Source: Vibrio sp. 16 (GTDB lineage: Bacteria > Pseudomonadota > Gammaproteobacteria > Enterobacterales > Vibrionaceae). Taken from it: 64,000 nucleotides of DNA. The stretch spans positions 62,001 through 126,000 of the forward strand of contig NZ_OY808998.1 in assembly GCF_963681195.1 (NCBI RefSeq). The letters are read 5' to 3'. The notes beneath the pieces are model-generated. The model did not search any database. It was not told where the DNA came from and saw nothing but the letters and a program-made list of their open reading frames with translations. Positions within the stretch are counted from its first letter, which is position 1. Each line of letters starts with the position of its first letter. Shown here one piece after another: positions 1-9,510 of the stretch. Made by a program: the position numbers and the translations under genes.

Positions 1-520
1 ATGACCCTCCATAGCTTTTGGCAAACTGACGACAAATGTGGTCTGCGTTGAACATACCGCCTCTTGGGTGAATCCCGCCAATCCCGCAGACAAACTTAAC
101 ATCGCGTTGCGGAATAACCCCAACATGGTGCGCCACCGCTGACACGTTTCTTCCTTGTCCAACGGTGACTACCGCCCCATTTTGTATTGAGCTCGCCATG
201 TATTTCGAAACCAAGCCAGCCACTTGCTGACGCTGTTGATCTTCGATAGGTTGGTCTAAAGCAATCAGCGCCCGCCTCACGCCAAAGCGTTCAATAAGTC
301 GTTGTTCAATTTTGGCGCTAAATACTGGGTGGTATTTTACGGTGATTTCCACAATGCCTTCATCGCGTGCTTGCTTAAGCATCCGGCCCACTTTGGCTCG
401 GGAAACTGAGAATTTTTTCGATATTTCCTCTTGCGTTGCCCCATCTTGATAGTAGGCAACGGAGATTTCCGTTAGTAGGTCTGTGTTGTCGTCAGTCAAC
501 TCGTTGGCAGATTTACTCAT
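1..520 (-). CDS. SorC/DeoR-type sugar-binding transcriptional regulator (partial)
   Basis: The reading frame runs from an ATG at 520-518 to the left edge, so only about 173 N-terminal residues are present. Residues about 15-55 form a helix-turn-helix (YYQDGATQEEISKKFSVSRA) of the SorC type, followed by the start of the sugar-phosphate-binding effector domain (GxGR and CGIGG segments near residues 120-150). The family binds phosphorylated sugars and controls nearby carbohydrate genes. Here it is divergent from talB-tkt, so it is the natural candidate regulator of that pair and of itself. The 437 bases between the two genes carry palindromes that suit such a regulator. The C-terminal part lies outside the window, so length and ligand residues cannot be judged. 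Confidence 0.85.
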   Translation of the reverse strand, partial: MSKSANELTDDNTDLLTEISVAYYQDGATQEEISKKFSVSRAKVGRMLKQARDEGIVEITVKYHPVFSAKIEQRLIERFGVRRALIALDQPIEDQQRQQVAGLVSKYMASSIQNGAVVTVGQGRNVSAVAHHVGVIPQRDVKFVCGIGGIHPRGGMFNADHICRQFAKSYGGS

Positions 521-549
521 AGATTCGATTCCAAAGCGCAATTTTTACA

Positions 550-580
550 TGACATATGCTCAGTGCTGTAGCATATGTCA
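550..580. promoter_or_regulatory. Perfect inverted repeat, candidate SorC-type operator
   Basis: TGACATATGCT (550-560) and AGCATATGTCA (570-580) are perfect 11-base inverted arms separated by 9 bases. The site lies 30 bases upstream of the regulator start and about 380 bases upstream of talB, which suits autoregulation plus control of the divergent unit. Binding by the adjacent regulator is inferred from position only. The rest of the 521-957 gap is AT-rich, and I could not fix a promoter in it. Confidence 0.55.
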
Positions 581-615
581 TAAGCAATCAAAATACCAAC
601 ATTTGCTCATCTACG

Positions 616-649
616 TGACATATTCTCAGCTCACAAAATGGGCATGTCA
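616..649. promoter_or_regulatory. Second, degenerate operator-like repeat
   Basis: TGACATATTCTCAG (616-629) repeats the left arm of the palindrome at 550 (TGACATATGCTCAG) with one change, 66 bases further on. Its partner arm is only the core TGACAT, seen as ATGTCA at 644-649. Two spaced sites would allow cooperative binding or looping. This one is much weaker than the first. Confidence 0.35.
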
Positions 650-957
650 TTTCTCGCACAAGCCCTGGAAATAAAGGGCAAACGTTTATCACGATTTTGC
701 GCAACAACGAATACAAAAAATAGTTGATGGATGTCACTTTAACCCTGTTTAGATGATTGACTTTCTGCGTGGTTAAGATAATTATGAACCCATCATTTAC
801 TCAAGCACAGAGCAAATGTTCACAACAATTGTTCTGACGCGAAAAAGTTTAAAGTTAACTGGTAGTTTTTGTTCAATACTATTGGTTAACTCGCTTGCAA
901 ATGCACTCTCCATATATAGCCATCTATATATGAGACCCATGAAATAGGATGATCGGA

Positions 958-1908
958 ATGAGCAACAAATTAGAGCAACTTCGTAAACTAACGACTGTAG
1001 TAGCAGACACTGGTGAAATTGACGCAATCAAAAAGTACCAACCAGAAGATGCAACAACTAACCCTTCTCTGATTCTAAAAGCAGCTCAAATCGCAGAGTA
1101 TGCTCCTCTAATCGATGCTTCAATCGAATACGCTAAAGCTCAAAGCTCTGATAAAGCGCAACAAGTACAAGACACTTGTGACATGCTAGCGGTAAACATC
1201 GGTAAAGAAATCCTAAAAACTATCCCAGGCCGTATCTCTACTGAAGTAGACGCTCGTCTATCTTACGATATGGAAGGCAGCGTAGCGAAAGCACGTCAAC
1301 TAGTGAAAATGTACAACGATGCGGGCATCACTAACGATCGCATCCTGATCAAACTGGCTTCTACTTGGGAAGGTATCCGCGCAGCAGAAATCCTAGAGAA
1401 AGAAGGCATCAACTGTAACCTTACTCTACTCTTCTCTTTCGCTCAGGCTCGTGCTTGTGCTGAAGCTGGCGTATTCCTAATCTCGCCATTCGTTGGTCGT
1501 ATCATGGACTGGTACAAGGCGAAAGAAGGCCGTGACTTCGAAGCTCAAGAAGATCCAGGTGTTCTATCTGTAACTAAGATCTACAACTACTACAAAGAGT
1601 ACGGCTACAACACTGTCGTTATGGGTGCAAGCTTCCGTAACATCGGCGAAATCCTAGAGCTAGCTGGTTGTGACCGTCTAACTATCGCGCCTGCACTTCT
1701 TGCTGAGCTAGAAGCTGCTGAAGGTGAAGTCGTAGAGAAACTAGTAGACTCTAAAGGTACGGCAGAGCGTCCAGCACCAATGACTCACGCTGAGTTCCTA
1801 TGGGATCACAACCAAGACCCAATGGCGGTTGAGAAGCTTGCAGAAGGTATCCGCAACTTCGCAGTTGACCAAGGCAAACTTGAAGCAATGATTGAAGCAA
1901 AACTTTAA
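958..1908 (+). CDS. talB: Transaldolase
   Basis: Non-oxidative pentose phosphate pathway enzyme that moves a dihydroxyacetone unit between sedoheptulose 7-phosphate/glyceraldehyde 3-phosphate and erythrose 4-phosphate/fructose 6-phosphate in the cytoplasm. From ATG 958 the product is 316 residues, against 317 for E. coli TalB as I recall it. Schiff-base lysine K132 sits in [12 protein letters not shown], and D17 in VVADTG is also present. An in-frame ATG lies at 949, but AGGA at 946-949 is correctly spaced only for ATG 958. The gene is 82 bases upstream of transketolase with a hairpin between them. Codon use is strongly biased (many CTA/GCT/CGT codons), as in highly expressed Vibrio genes. 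Confidence 0.95.
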   Translation: MSNKLEQLRKLTTVVADTGEIDAIKKYQPEDATTNPSLILKAAQIAEYAPLIDASIEYAKAQSSDKAQQVQDTCDMLAVNIGKEILKTIPGRISTEVDARLSYDMEGSVAKARQLVKMYNDAGITNDRILIKLASTWEGIRAAEILEKEGINCNLTLLFSFAQARACAEAGVFLISPFVGRIMDWYKAKEGRDFEAQEDPGVLSVTKIYNYYKEYGYNTVVMGASFRNIGEILELAGCDRLTIAPALLAELEAAEGEVVEKLVDSKGTAERPAPMTHAEFLWDHNQDPMAVEKLAEGIRNFAVDQGKLEAMIEAKL

Positions 1909-1925
1909 TCAACAGAATTTAAAAA

Positions 1926-1945
1926 GGGGAACGTTTGCGTTCCCC
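1926..1945 (+). terminator. Hairpin between talB and tkt
   Basis: GGGGAACG (1926-1933) pairs perfectly with CGTTCCCC (1938-1945) around a 4-base loop. It is followed by TCTTA rather than a clean T-run, so it is probably a partial terminator or an mRNA-stabilising 3' end that separates talB and tkt expression levels. Confidence 0.55.
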
Positions 1946-1990
1946 TCTTAACATCCTTTCTAAGAAACAATCTAATAATCGGTATTTATT

Positions 1991-3982
1991 ATGGATCGCA
2001 AACATCTAGCAAATGCAATTCGTGCTCTAAGCATGGACGGTGTTCAACAAGCTAACTCTGGTCACCCTGGTGCACCTATGGGTATGGCTGACATCGCTGA
2101 AGTTCTTTGGCGCTCTCACCTAAACCACAACCCTTCAAACCCAGAGTGGGCTGACCGCGACCGTTTCGTGCTTTCAAACGGCCACGGCTCTATGCTGATT
2201 TACTCTTTGCTACACCTTGCTGGTTACGAGCTATCAATCGACGATCTGAAAAACTTCCGTCAACTACACTCTAAGACTCCTGGTCACCCAGAGTACGGTT
2301 ACGCACCAGGTATCGAGACAACAACTGGCCCACTAGGTCAAGGTATCACTAACGCTGTCGGTATGGCGCTGGCTGAGAAAACTCTAGCGGCACAATTCAA
2401 CAAGCCTGGTCACGACATCGTTGACCACTTCACTTATGCATTTATGGGTGATGGCTGTCTGATGGAAGGTATCTCTCACGAAGCATGTTCTCTAGCGGGT
2501 ACGCTAGGTCTTGGCAAGCTAATCGCATTCTGGGATGACAACGGCATCTCTATCGATGGTCACGTTGAAGGCTGGTTCTCTGACGATACACCTAAGCGTT
2601 TTGAAGCATACGGTTGGCATGTAATCCCAGCGGTAGACGGTCACGATCCTGAAGCGATCAACGCAGCGATCATCGCAGCTAAAGCTGACCCTCGCCCTAC
2701 TCTAATCTGTACTAAAACTATCATCGGTTTTGGTTCACCAAACAAGTCTGGTTCACACGACTGTCACGGTGCACCACTAGGCGCTGAAGAAATCGCAGCA
2801 ACACGTAAAGAGCTAGGTTGGGAGCACGGTCCTTTTGAAATTCCGCAAGATGTCTACACGCAGTGGGACGCGAAAGAAGCAGGCGCAGCTAAGGAAGCAG
2901 CGTGGAACGAGAAACTTGCAGCTTATGAAGCAGCATATCCAGAGCTTGCAGCAGAGTTCAAACGCCGCGTAAACGGTGAACTACCAGCGCAGTGGGAAGA
3001 GAAAGCAAACGCAATCATCGCTGACCTTCAAGCAAATCCTGCAAACATCGCATCACGTAAAGCGTCTCAAAACGCGCTAGAAGCATTCGGTGCTATGCTA
3101 CCAGAATTCCTAGGCGGCTCGGCTGACCTTGCGCCATCTAACCTAACCATGTGGTCTGGCTCTAAGTCTGTTTCTGCTGAAGATGCATCGGGTAACTACA
3201 TCCATTACGGTGTGCGTGAATTCGGTATGACAGCAATCATGAACGGTATCGCTCTGCACGGTGGTTTCGTACCATACGGCGCGACTTTCCTAATGTTCAT
3301 GGAATACGCTCGTAACGCAATGCGCATGGCGGCTCTGATGAAAGTTCAGAATATCCAAGTGTACACTCACGACTCTATCGGTCTAGGCGAAGATGGTCCA
3401 ACTCACCAACCAGTAGAGCAAATGGCATCGCTACGTCTAACACCAAACATGAGCACATGGCGTCCATGTGACCAAGTGGAATCTGCAGTCGCTTGGAAAC
3501 TGGCTATCGAGCGTAAAGACGGTCCAACATCGCTAATCTTCTCTCGTCAAAACCTTGCACAGCAAGAGCGTGATGCAGAGCAACTAGCAAACATCGCTAA
3601 AGGTGCTTACATCCTAAAAGATTGTGCAGGCAAGCCAGAGCTTATCCTTATCGCGACAGGCTCAGAAGTTGAGCTAGCGGTAGAAGCAGCAGCACAGCTA
3701 ACAGCTGAAGGTAAACAAGTACGCGTTGTGTCAATGCCATCTACAGATTCATTCGACAAACAAGACGCAGCTTACCGTGAAGCAGTACTGCCATCAGACG
3801 TAACTGCACGTATCGCTATCGAAGCAGGTATCGCTGACTTCTGGTACAAGTACGTTGGCTTCGGCGGCAAGATCATCGGTATGACAACGTTCGGTGAATC
3901 TGCTCCAGCAGGCGAACTGTTCAAGATGTTCGGTTTCACTACTGAAAACGTAGTAAACACAGCGAAAGAGCTTCTCGCTTAA
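1991..3982 (+). CDS. tkt: Transketolase
   Basis: Thiamine-diphosphate enzyme of the non-oxidative pentose phosphate pathway, transferring two-carbon ketol units. At 663 residues it has the normal family length. Visible hallmarks are the N-terminal substrate histidine region ([10 protein letters not shown], about residues 22-31), the ThDP/metal motif ([12 protein letters not shown] followed by FWDDNGIS, about 155-190), and the pyrimidine domain with the [14 protein letters not shown] segment (about 457-470). It follows talB on the same strand, so the two enzymes that act in sequence are co-located. Codon bias is high, as in talB. Vibrios usually carry a second transketolase elsewhere, so tktA versus tktB cannot be decided here. 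Confidence 0.95.
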   Translation: MDRKHLANAIRALSMDGVQQANSGHPGAPMGMADIAEVLWRSHLNHNPSNPEWADRDRFVLSNGHGSMLIYSLLHLAGYELSIDDLKNFRQLHSKTPGHPEYGYAPGIETTTGPLGQGITNAVGMALAEKTLAAQFNKPGHDIVDHFTYAFMGDGCLMEGISHEACSLAGTLGLGKLIAFWDDNGISIDGHVEGWFSDDTPKRFEAYGWHVIPAVDGHDPEAINAAIIAAKADPRPTLICTKTIIGFGSPNKSGSHDCHGAPLGAEEIAATRKELGWEHGPFEIPQDVYTQWDAKEAGAAKEAAWNEKLAAYEAAYPELAAEFKRRVNGELPAQWEEKANAIIADLQANPANIASRKASQNALEAFGAMLPEFLGGSADLAPSNLTMWSGSKSVSAEDASGNYIHYGVREFGMTAIMNGIALHGGFVPYGATFLMFMEYARNAMRMAALMKVQNIQVYTHDSIGLGEDGPTHQPVEQMASLRLTPNMSTWRPCDQVESAVAWKLAIERKDGPTSLIFSRQNLAQQERDAEQLANIAKGAYILKDCAGKPELILIATGSEVELAVEAAAQLTAEGKQVRVVSMPSTDSFDKQDAAYREAVLPSDVTARIAIEAGIADFWYKYVGFGGKIIGMTTFGESAPAGELFKMFGFTTENVVNTAKELLA

Positions 3983-4007
3983 TCGCTTCAAAGCTCATAT
4001 AGCTTGT

Positions 4008-4036
4008 AAAGCCCCACTCCACGCGAGTGGGGCTTT
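4008..4036 (+). terminator. Rho-independent terminator after tkt
   Basis: AAAGCCCCACTC (4008-4019) and GAGTGGGGCTTT (4025-4036) form a perfect 12-base-pair stem with loop CACGC. The 3' arm runs into a T-rich tail (TTTTTGTTT). Confidence 0.9.
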
Positions 4037-4142
4037 TTGTTTCTTGGCACAAACCATAATTCGCGCTCTGGAATTTCGATTATTCCAAAATTACACCGCT
4101 CATCCGTTATTCTCATGGCATAGCAATAAATAAGGCGAAACT

Positions 4143-4649
4143 ATGTCATCCACACCTTCTAAGACCCTACGCTCTAATGGAATAGATAGTAAACTGACAA
4201 GGATAGCCAAAACCGTTTTCTCTTATTCAATCAAGCTCATCGGCGCCATTGCCATTCTTTTGAGTGCCTCTGTACTGTTATCAAAACTGGGCACGATTCA
4301 TGGTAAAGAGTTACCAGAGGAGTACTTTTCAAACGGCTACCCCGCGATTCTGACGTTGCTCGATTCAGAAGTGTTTATGGGGTTCATATTTTTTGTCACC
4401 GTCGCCATTCTCGTCTACGTGGTTTATTTGATGTGGCAATTGCATGAAGTCGCGGTCCATCGCGCTGCAAAAATGTCGAGTGCGCACACTCAAATCGTAT
4501 TCGCACTTTCTCTATGTGGCTTATTTATTGATAAAACATGGTGGGTACTCGCCATCATCATTGCATTCGCTCGTTGGGATGTACTCGCCGCCGAACTGTC
4601 GAACATTATCCGCAACGGTCGCCAATCAAACAAAGCAACAGAGGAATAA
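4143..4649 (+). CDS. Small inner-membrane protein, partner of HlyD-type protein
   Basis: 168 residues with three apparent membrane segments: about 35-55 (IGAIAILLSASVLL), 78-100 (VFMGFIFFVTVAILVYVVYL) and 115-142. No catalytic motif is visible. The stop is 3 bases before the start of the HlyD-type gene, so the two are almost certainly co-transcribed and probably translationally coupled. E. coli yiaW-yiaV (small DUF3302 membrane protein plus HlyD-like protein) is a similar arrangement, but I do not claim this protein is DUF3302. Function unknown. The start is the only ATG near the frame's beginning, with AAGGCGAAACT upstream. Confidence 0.75.
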   Translation: MSSTPSKTLRSNGIDSKLTRIAKTVFSYSIKLIGAIAILLSASVLLSKLGTIHGKELPEEYFSNGYPAILTLLDSEVFMGFIFFVTVAILVYVVYLMWQLHEVAVHRAAKMSSAHTQIVFALSLCGLFIDKTWWVLAIIIAFARWDVLAAELSNIIRNGRQSNKATEE

Positions 4650-4652
4650 GTC

Positions 4653-5684
4653 ATGAAAGAGATCATGTTACCGTATGTGTTTATCTGCTGGTTGCTCGTA
4701 AAAACTGGCGTCGTTCGCTGGACACTAAAGAACGCTGTCATCATCGTTGGTATAGGCGGCCTAATCGCATTTTCACTGTTTACCGCTCATCGCTTTTGGT
4801 CACCTGCTGATTTAACTGATAGCACCACCGTTAAAGCGCCCCATGCGGTACTCAGCCCGCTGGTTGGCCAAGAAGTCGAACAAGTATTTGTTGAGCACAA
4901 TCAAATGGTTAAAGAAGGCGATCTGATATACACGCTTAGAACTGAAGACACCGCAGCGCAGCTCGATGGATTAAAGGCACAAAAAGACGCAGCGCAAGCT
5001 GAGATTCTCGCGCTGACGCACCAAGTCAACAATGACAAAAAGCAACTCGACCGTCTGACTAAGCTCAACGATTTCGCACAAGAGTCACAACGAGACGACC
5101 TGAGAACACGCATCGAATCGACTGAGGCAAAGATCGCTGCGGTGAATGCTCAAATCCTAAGTGTCGAAGCGCAAATGGCAACGGCGAATTGGCAGAACGA
5201 ACGTCGTGAAATTCGAGCGCCTTTTGATGGGCAAGTCTCTATCGCTAACATCGTCGAAGGCACGCGCTTAGGTAACATGCACCTCTACAACACCAATAAG
5301 AAGTTCGTTGAGATGCGCATTGCCGACCAAACTTACCGTAATATCGAGGTTGGTCAGTTTGCTGAGTTCTACGTCGATGCCTATCCGGGGGAAATCTTCC
5401 GCGGCCGTGTGCACAGCTTGACTGCAGGCACGGGCGAAGCAAGAGTGTCAGTGGTTAATGGCTCACAGCATGTACGTCAACATGTCGGCAACAATGCAGG
5501 AAGTCACGGCCGTACGATTGTGATTGAATTTGAAGAGCCTGCTGGCTACAACGTACCTATTGGTGCGACCGGCTCTGGGTGGGTATCGGCGAAAAAACCG
5601 CATGAAGCGCTCGGCTTTATGGATATCATTGGTGCCGCAACCGTGCGCTTAAAAGCATACAAATCCTACCTATCGGCATTGTAG
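4653..5684 (+). CDS. HlyD-family membrane fusion protein (YiaV/YibH-like)
   Basis: 343 residues. There is an N-terminal membrane anchor (about 22-45), a biotinyl-lipoyl-like half (ALSPLVGQEVEQVFVEHNQ, about 65-90), a coiled-coil hairpin rich in Q, A and K (about 100-175), the second lipoyl half (EIRAPFDGQVS, about 188-200) and a beta-barrel domain. Proteins of this architecture span the periplasm and usually serve an inner-membrane pump. Here the only neighbour is the small three-helix membrane protein, with no ABC, MFS or RND pump and no outer-membrane factor nearby, as in E. coli yiaWV. The start has GAGGAATAAGTC upstream. Substrate unknown. Confidence 0.85.
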   Translation: MKEIMLPYVFICWLLVKTGVVRWTLKNAVIIVGIGGLIAFSLFTAHRFWSPADLTDSTTVKAPHAVLSPLVGQEVEQVFVEHNQMVKEGDLIYTLRTEDTAAQLDGLKAQKDAAQAEILALTHQVNNDKKQLDRLTKLNDFAQESQRDDLRTRIESTEAKIAAVNAQILSVEAQMATANWQNERREIRAPFDGQVSIANIVEGTRLGNMHLYNTNKKFVEMRIADQTYRNIEVGQFAEFYVDAYPGEIFRGRVHSLTAGTGEARVSVVNGSQHVRQHVGNNAGSHGRTIVIEFEEPAGYNVPIGATGSGWVSAKKPHEALGFMDIIGAATVRLKAYKSYLSAL

Positions 5685-5698
5685 GAAGCGTAAATCTC

Positions 5699-5724
5699 AA
5701 TAAGCACCTTTCGGGGTGCTTATT
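5699..5724. terminator. Bidirectional terminator between convergent genes
   Basis: AATAAGCACC (5699-5708) pairs with GGTGCTTATT (5715-5724) around a 6-base loop. It sits between the HlyD gene and the convergent LysR gene and overlaps the LysR stop codon region at 5720. Confidence 0.8.
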
Positions 5725-6541
5725 GGTTTCTTGTCTTTTTCCGTGCGGCGACGTGAGTATCAACAATGGGGATGATCAAATCCATCAGCCACTGCTGTTT
5801 TGGCGCAGATCTTAACGACGCTTTACATATCAAAGCCATATCTAAATTGAGTGGCGATAAGTTCTTGTCATCGTAGTAAGGCTCGTAACGTAGCGTGAAG
5901 CAATCGTCCATCAATTGGTTGATTAGATGGACACTGTCCACCACGATACTCGCTTCCAGATTAGGGTCGAGCGCCTTAAAGTGGTCATGATGCTCATTAA
6001 TGCCAGAAATGATGAATTTGACGTACTCGCCCTCTTGATTACCCTCAAAGATGCCACTTCCTGAGTGGATTTTCTTTTGATAGAAACTTTGCGGCTTATC
6101 ATTAAGTACGTGTAAACCCAGATCGACCTGATCTTCAAGAATTTGTGATTCGCTATGCTCGCTCCACTGACGCAGCTCAATAACAGCGTTGGTTTCAGCG
6201 CGTATCGCCTGAATTAAATCCTTGCCTATTTCGACCAAGTAAGGCTCAACAATGTGCAGTGTTACTCTGCTCAACTTACTCGGGTCGAACTCTTCGGGAG
6301 TCAATGCAAGATCAAGCTGCTCAAGGGCGTTTTTGATTCTTGGTTCAATCGATAATGCGTAGTCGGTAGGCATAAGCCCTGAAGAGTCCCGAACAAACAG
6401 AGGATCATCGAGCTCTTCCCTTAGTTGGGCTAACACCTTAGAAACGTAGGATTGCGAACGGCCAAGCTTTTTAGCCGCACGCTGGGTGGAGCGTGTGTTA
6501 AGTAAAGTCACCAACACATGCAAAGCGTTAAGATCGTGCAT
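5720..6541 (-). CDS. LysR-family transcriptional regulator
   Basis: 273 residues from ATG 6541. The N-terminal winged helix-turn-helix is clear: LNALHVLVTLLNTRSTQRAA then LGRSQSYVSKVLAQLREEL (about residues 3-50). The rest is a poorly conserved effector-binding domain (about 90-270). The frame can be extended to a TTG at 6586, but that codon lies in the loop of the neighbouring gene's terminator and has no ribosome binding site, so ATG 6541 was chosen. Target and inducer are unknown. The convergent HlyD gene and the upstream chemoreceptor are separated from it by terminators, so neither is an obvious target. Confidence 0.85.
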   Translation of the reverse strand: MHDLNALHVLVTLLNTRSTQRAAKKLGRSQSYVSKVLAQLREELDDPLFVRDSSGLMPTDYALSIEPRIKNALEQLDLALTPEEFDPSKLSRVTLHIVEPYLVEIGKDLIQAIRAETNAVIELRQWSEHSESQILEDQVDLGLHVLNDKPQSFYQKKIHSGSGIFEGNQEGEYVKFIISGINEHHDHFKALDPNLEASIVVDSVHLINQLMDDCFTLRYEPYYDDKNLSPLNLDMALICKASLRSAPKQQWLMDLIIPIVDTHVAARKKTRNQ

Positions 6542-6563
6542 TCGTATTTGCGCTCTTAAAGGT

Positions 6564-6596
6564 AAAACTCCCTCTAAATTAACCAATTAGAGGGAG
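6564..6596 (-). terminator. Terminator after the PAS chemoreceptor gene
   Basis: CTCCCTCTAA (6568-6577) and TTAGAGGGAG (6587-6596) are perfect 10-base arms with a 9-base loop. Read on the minus strand, the hairpin is followed by TTTT (6567-6564). It ends the gene whose stop is at 6609. Confidence 0.85.
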
Positions 6597-6608
6597 CCTG
6601 CCAACCGT

Positions 6609-8162
6609 TTACTTCTCTTCGAAACGCTTCGCGAGCAAATGGAACTCTTGCACTTGAAGATTGAGCGCTTTTGAATGCTCATTCACTGAGTACGTTGCTG
6701 CCAAGTTTTGCTCAGCCGTCGCAGCAATGGATTGGATATGTGCACTCACTTCTGAAGAGAGTTTGCGTTGCGATTGGGCGGCTTGTTCAACGCTGTTCAT
6801 TAGCTGCCCCATTGACTGCATCATGCTCTCTACCTCTAACAGCTGTTTGGAACTGGTTTGCGCAGCATGCCCACATTCCATTGTCTGCTCTTGGTTGGCA
6901 ATGATTTCCTGTTGCCAAGCGCCAATGGTACTCAGCATGACGTCAATACTCTCTTTGATTTGTACCGTCGCATTCGAGGTTCTTCCAGAAAGCGCTCGAA
7001 CTTCATCAGCAACCACCGCAAATCCTCGACCTTGCTCACCCGCGCGAGCCGCTTCAATCGCCGCATTAAGTGCGAGCAAATTAGTTTGTGCCGCGATGCC
7101 ACCAATTTCTTCCATCATGTCGCTGACTTTTTGCGCTTGTTCACTAAGTTCGTAGGTCGTTGCGGTCGCTTTTTCAGCTTGAACACCTAGGTTTTCCAAA
7201 TTGTGATGCGTCTGTTCGATGCTGGCTTTTGCTTTTGTGCAGTTCTCTAGCGTAATTCCAATAAGTTGGTGCGCTTCGGAGGTACTATTGGATACATCAT
7301 TGGCCGCCACTTCGACTTCTTCGGTCGCAATCCGAACTTGGCGAATGTTGGTGGTTTGCTGGTCTAATGCTTGTGATACTTCAACCGCTGTTGAGTTGAG
7401 GTTTTCAGAGAGTGATTGCAACGGTTTTACAGAATCAGTCATGCGCCCTAGCACGGTGCGGATGCGCGCAGACATCATTTTTAAGTGGAAATCTGCAACC
7501 GAAAAAGGTGTATTCCCCGAATAAACTAAACGACTGACGCTATCAAACTTATTTTGGAGCTTTTTAAGCTCTCTTGGCGTGTCAATGAGCTCTTGTCTAA
7601 ACAGTAACGCAAGTACTGAAGCTGGCAATAACCCAGCTAACCACTGCAATGCTCCTTCTAGTTCCAACGCATTAGAGGCTAACGGTGCAAGCAATGAGCC
7701 TAGTAGCACCACGTATCTCACCGAATCTGAAATTTTTAGTGACCAAGTCCGGCCATTTTTCTCTGCGTTGAGTAAGCCTTGATACGCAGCAGAGGCAATA
7801 CGAACCCATTCAGGCTTGGGTTTAACGCGCACGGATTGGTATCCGCTGATTGTTCCGTTGTCATAAATTGGCGTTACATAGGCATCAACCCAATAATACC
7901 CGCCCGACTTGGTACGATTTTTTACAATGCCTCGCCACGCTTTACCTTGCTTTAGATTTGTCCACATATCAGCAAAGGCCGCTTTAGGCATATCGGCATG
8001 TCGAACAATGTTATGGTTTTGGCCAATGAGTTCGTCGTGATGATATTCAGCAATACGGCAAAAGGCGTCATTACTGTAGGTAATCACGCCTTTTGTGTCG
8101 GTAGTAGAAACGAGTTGTTCATCGTCTCTCAATGATGTTTCACGTTCTTGGGCAGCGCTCAT
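6609..8162 (-). CDS. Aer-like PAS-domain methyl-accepting chemotaxis protein
   Basis: 517 residues from ATG 8162; the longer frame starts at a TTG without better context. The N-terminal PAS domain (about 15-115) closely resembles E. coli Aer, including the FAD-pocket stretch [17 protein letters not shown], so an FAD-based redox or energy taxis sensor is likely. A hydrophobic hairpin (about 150-185) anchors it without a periplasmic domain. A HAMP-like linker leads to the signalling domain with its highly conserved tip (about 345-390, including [20 protein letters not shown]). It would signal to CheA/CheW. It is a single gene with its own terminator. Whether it senses oxygen, redox state or something else cannot be told from sequence. 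Confidence 0.92.
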   Translation of the reverse strand: MSAAQERETSLRDDEQLVSTTDTKGVITYSNDAFCRIAEYHHDELIGQNHNIVRHADMPKAAFADMWTNLKQGKAWRGIVKNRTKSGGYYWVDAYVTPIYDNGTISGYQSVRVKPKPEWVRIASAAYQGLLNAEKNGRTWSLKISDSVRYVVLLGSLLAPLASNALELEGALQWLAGLLPASVLALLFRQELIDTPRELKKLQNKFDSVSRLVYSGNTPFSVADFHLKMMSARIRTVLGRMTDSVKPLQSLSENLNSTAVEVSQALDQQTTNIRQVRIATEEVEVAANDVSNSTSEAHQLIGITLENCTKAKASIEQTHHNLENLGVQAEKATATTYELSEQAQKVSDMMEEIGGIAAQTNLLALNAAIEAARAGEQGRGFAVVADEVRALSGRTSNATVQIKESIDVMLSTIGAWQQEIIANQEQTMECGHAAQTSSKQLLEVESMMQSMGQLMNSVEQAAQSQRKLSSEVSAHIQSIAATAEQNLAATYSVNEHSKALNLQVQEFHLLAKRFEEK

Positions 8163-8339
8163 TTTTCTCAACTTTAGTTGTAATTATTTGTAGCACGAGA
8201 ATATAAACATTTTTCAATATATGACAAAATATGAATATCACACTTTAAGCACTTAAGCGTGTTAAGTGACTAAAATTTGATTCCTCTTGCTAGCCAGGCA
8301 CGGTCCCTTGCACACATTACAATCAAAAGTTGAGCGACG

Positions 8340-9425
8340 CTATTGAGCGCCAGAATAGCGAAATGCTTCACGGGTGAGCATGTTCAACTCTCGCTCAGCC
8401 ATTTCGTTATGCACCACCGTAATCCGACCCAAATAAATCAGGGGCACTTGGTTTGCCCGATCTTCTAGATGAGCCTTAATCGCTTCTGCTGTCGCGACGC
8501 CAAGATCATCACTCATTCGCATTGGGGTAGCATCTAACTCTCCGGTACGAATCTTTTCGATTTCTTTCGCAGTCCCTCCCCATCCAGTCACATAGATATC
8601 ATCTAAGCGATTGGCTTCGCGTAGCGCGTCGATCGCGCCCATTGTCATTGCGGTATTTGCATTATGAATCACCGATACTTCAGGGAAGTTATCAAGGACA
8701 AGCCTTACTCCATCGGCTCCTCCGAGCTTCTGGTACTGACCAAAATGTTCGTAGGCGGTGAGCCACTCACCTTTTTCAGTGACACAGTCGATAAAGCCCT
8801 GAGAGCGTTGAGTATCAGTAATCCCCGGAATACCTCGGTTCGCTGCAAATTCAACGTCCGTCCCAAGGTGGTTAATTACATGGTCACACAGCACTTCCGC
8901 ACCCATTTCGCTAGAGAAATCGAACCAAGCATCCGGCTGATACTTCCACTTAGCAACGGGCGTATGAAATGCCCATATAAAGGTTTTAAACCTGTCAGAC
9001 TTCGATAAGGCTTGGATGTTGTCTGCTTGCAACGCAAGTTCAGAGGGACCAAAAATAACAAAGTCATAAGGTTTCTCGGCGTTGAGTACTTGTTTGGTGT
9101 ACTCGGTTTGAAGAGAATGCTCGATTTGCTTTGATGAAAACTCATCAATATGAAAAGGAACATTTAGAGCAAAGAGCCGTTTAGTTAATGCGGTATAGTT
9201 TTTTACCCAAAAATCGGAAATGTCAGCACTAGGGTAAATGACCGCAATTCTCACCGCTTCTTTTACTGGCGTGCTTAGCTCAACGGGATCGGCACTTACC
9301 GTCGTTTGGAAACTGTGTCTTACCTCATCATCCGCGGATTGCACGTTCGGTACGAACAGTAAAGTCGCTGCGCTTAGAAGGGAAAAAACACCACTCACTC
9401 GCCACTTTTGTCGGTTTATTATCAT
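8340..9425 (-). CDS. LuxP-like periplasmic binding protein
   Basis: 361 residues from ATG 9425; the longer frame begins at a TTG. A signal peptide occupies about residues 1-30. The type 1 periplasmic-binding fold is followed by a C-terminus very like Vibrio LuxP as I remember it: GWGGTAKEIEKIRTGELD, then PMRMSDDLG, then AFRYS at the end. LuxP binds AI-2 and controls the LuxQ kinase. Counterparts of LuxP S79, W82, W289 and R310 seem present (YPSADISDFW, GWGG, MRM), but the Q77 position reads D. No luxQ-like kinase is adjacent. The divergent neighbours are another binding protein and a GGDEF-EAL protein, so it may feed a c-di-GMP circuit. Ligand unknown; AI-2 is possible but not shown. Confidence 0.85.
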   Translation of the reverse strand: MIINRQKWRVSGVFSLLSAATLLFVPNVQSADDEVRHSFQTTVSADPVELSTPVKEAVRIAVIYPSADISDFWVKNYTALTKRLFALNVPFHIDEFSSKQIEHSLQTEYTKQVLNAEKPYDFVIFGPSELALQADNIQALSKSDRFKTFIWAFHTPVAKWKYQPDAWFDFSSEMGAEVLCDHVINHLGTDVEFAANRGIPGITDTQRSQGFIDCVTEKGEWLTAYEHFGQYQKLGGADGVRLVLDNFPEVSVIHNANTAMTMGAIDALREANRLDDIYVTGWGGTAKEIEKIRTGELDATPMRMSDDLGVATAEAIKAHLEDRANQVPLIYLGRITVVHNEMAERELNMLTREAFRYSGAQ

Positions 9426-9510
9426 GAATGTTACCAATTGTTTGATTGTGTAATAACATTATTATAAATATACACGACAAATATAATACAGATTGCCATT
9501 TATAATTTTG

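Noticed and set aside
616..635. CRP site GTGACATATTCTCAGCTCAC
   Set aside because: The half-sites are 12 bases apart instead of 6, and the left half also belongs to the repeat shared with the operator at 550.
6542..6586. N-terminal extension of the LysR protein from TTG 6586
   Set aside because: The codon lies in the loop of the upstream gene's terminator and has no ribosome binding site.
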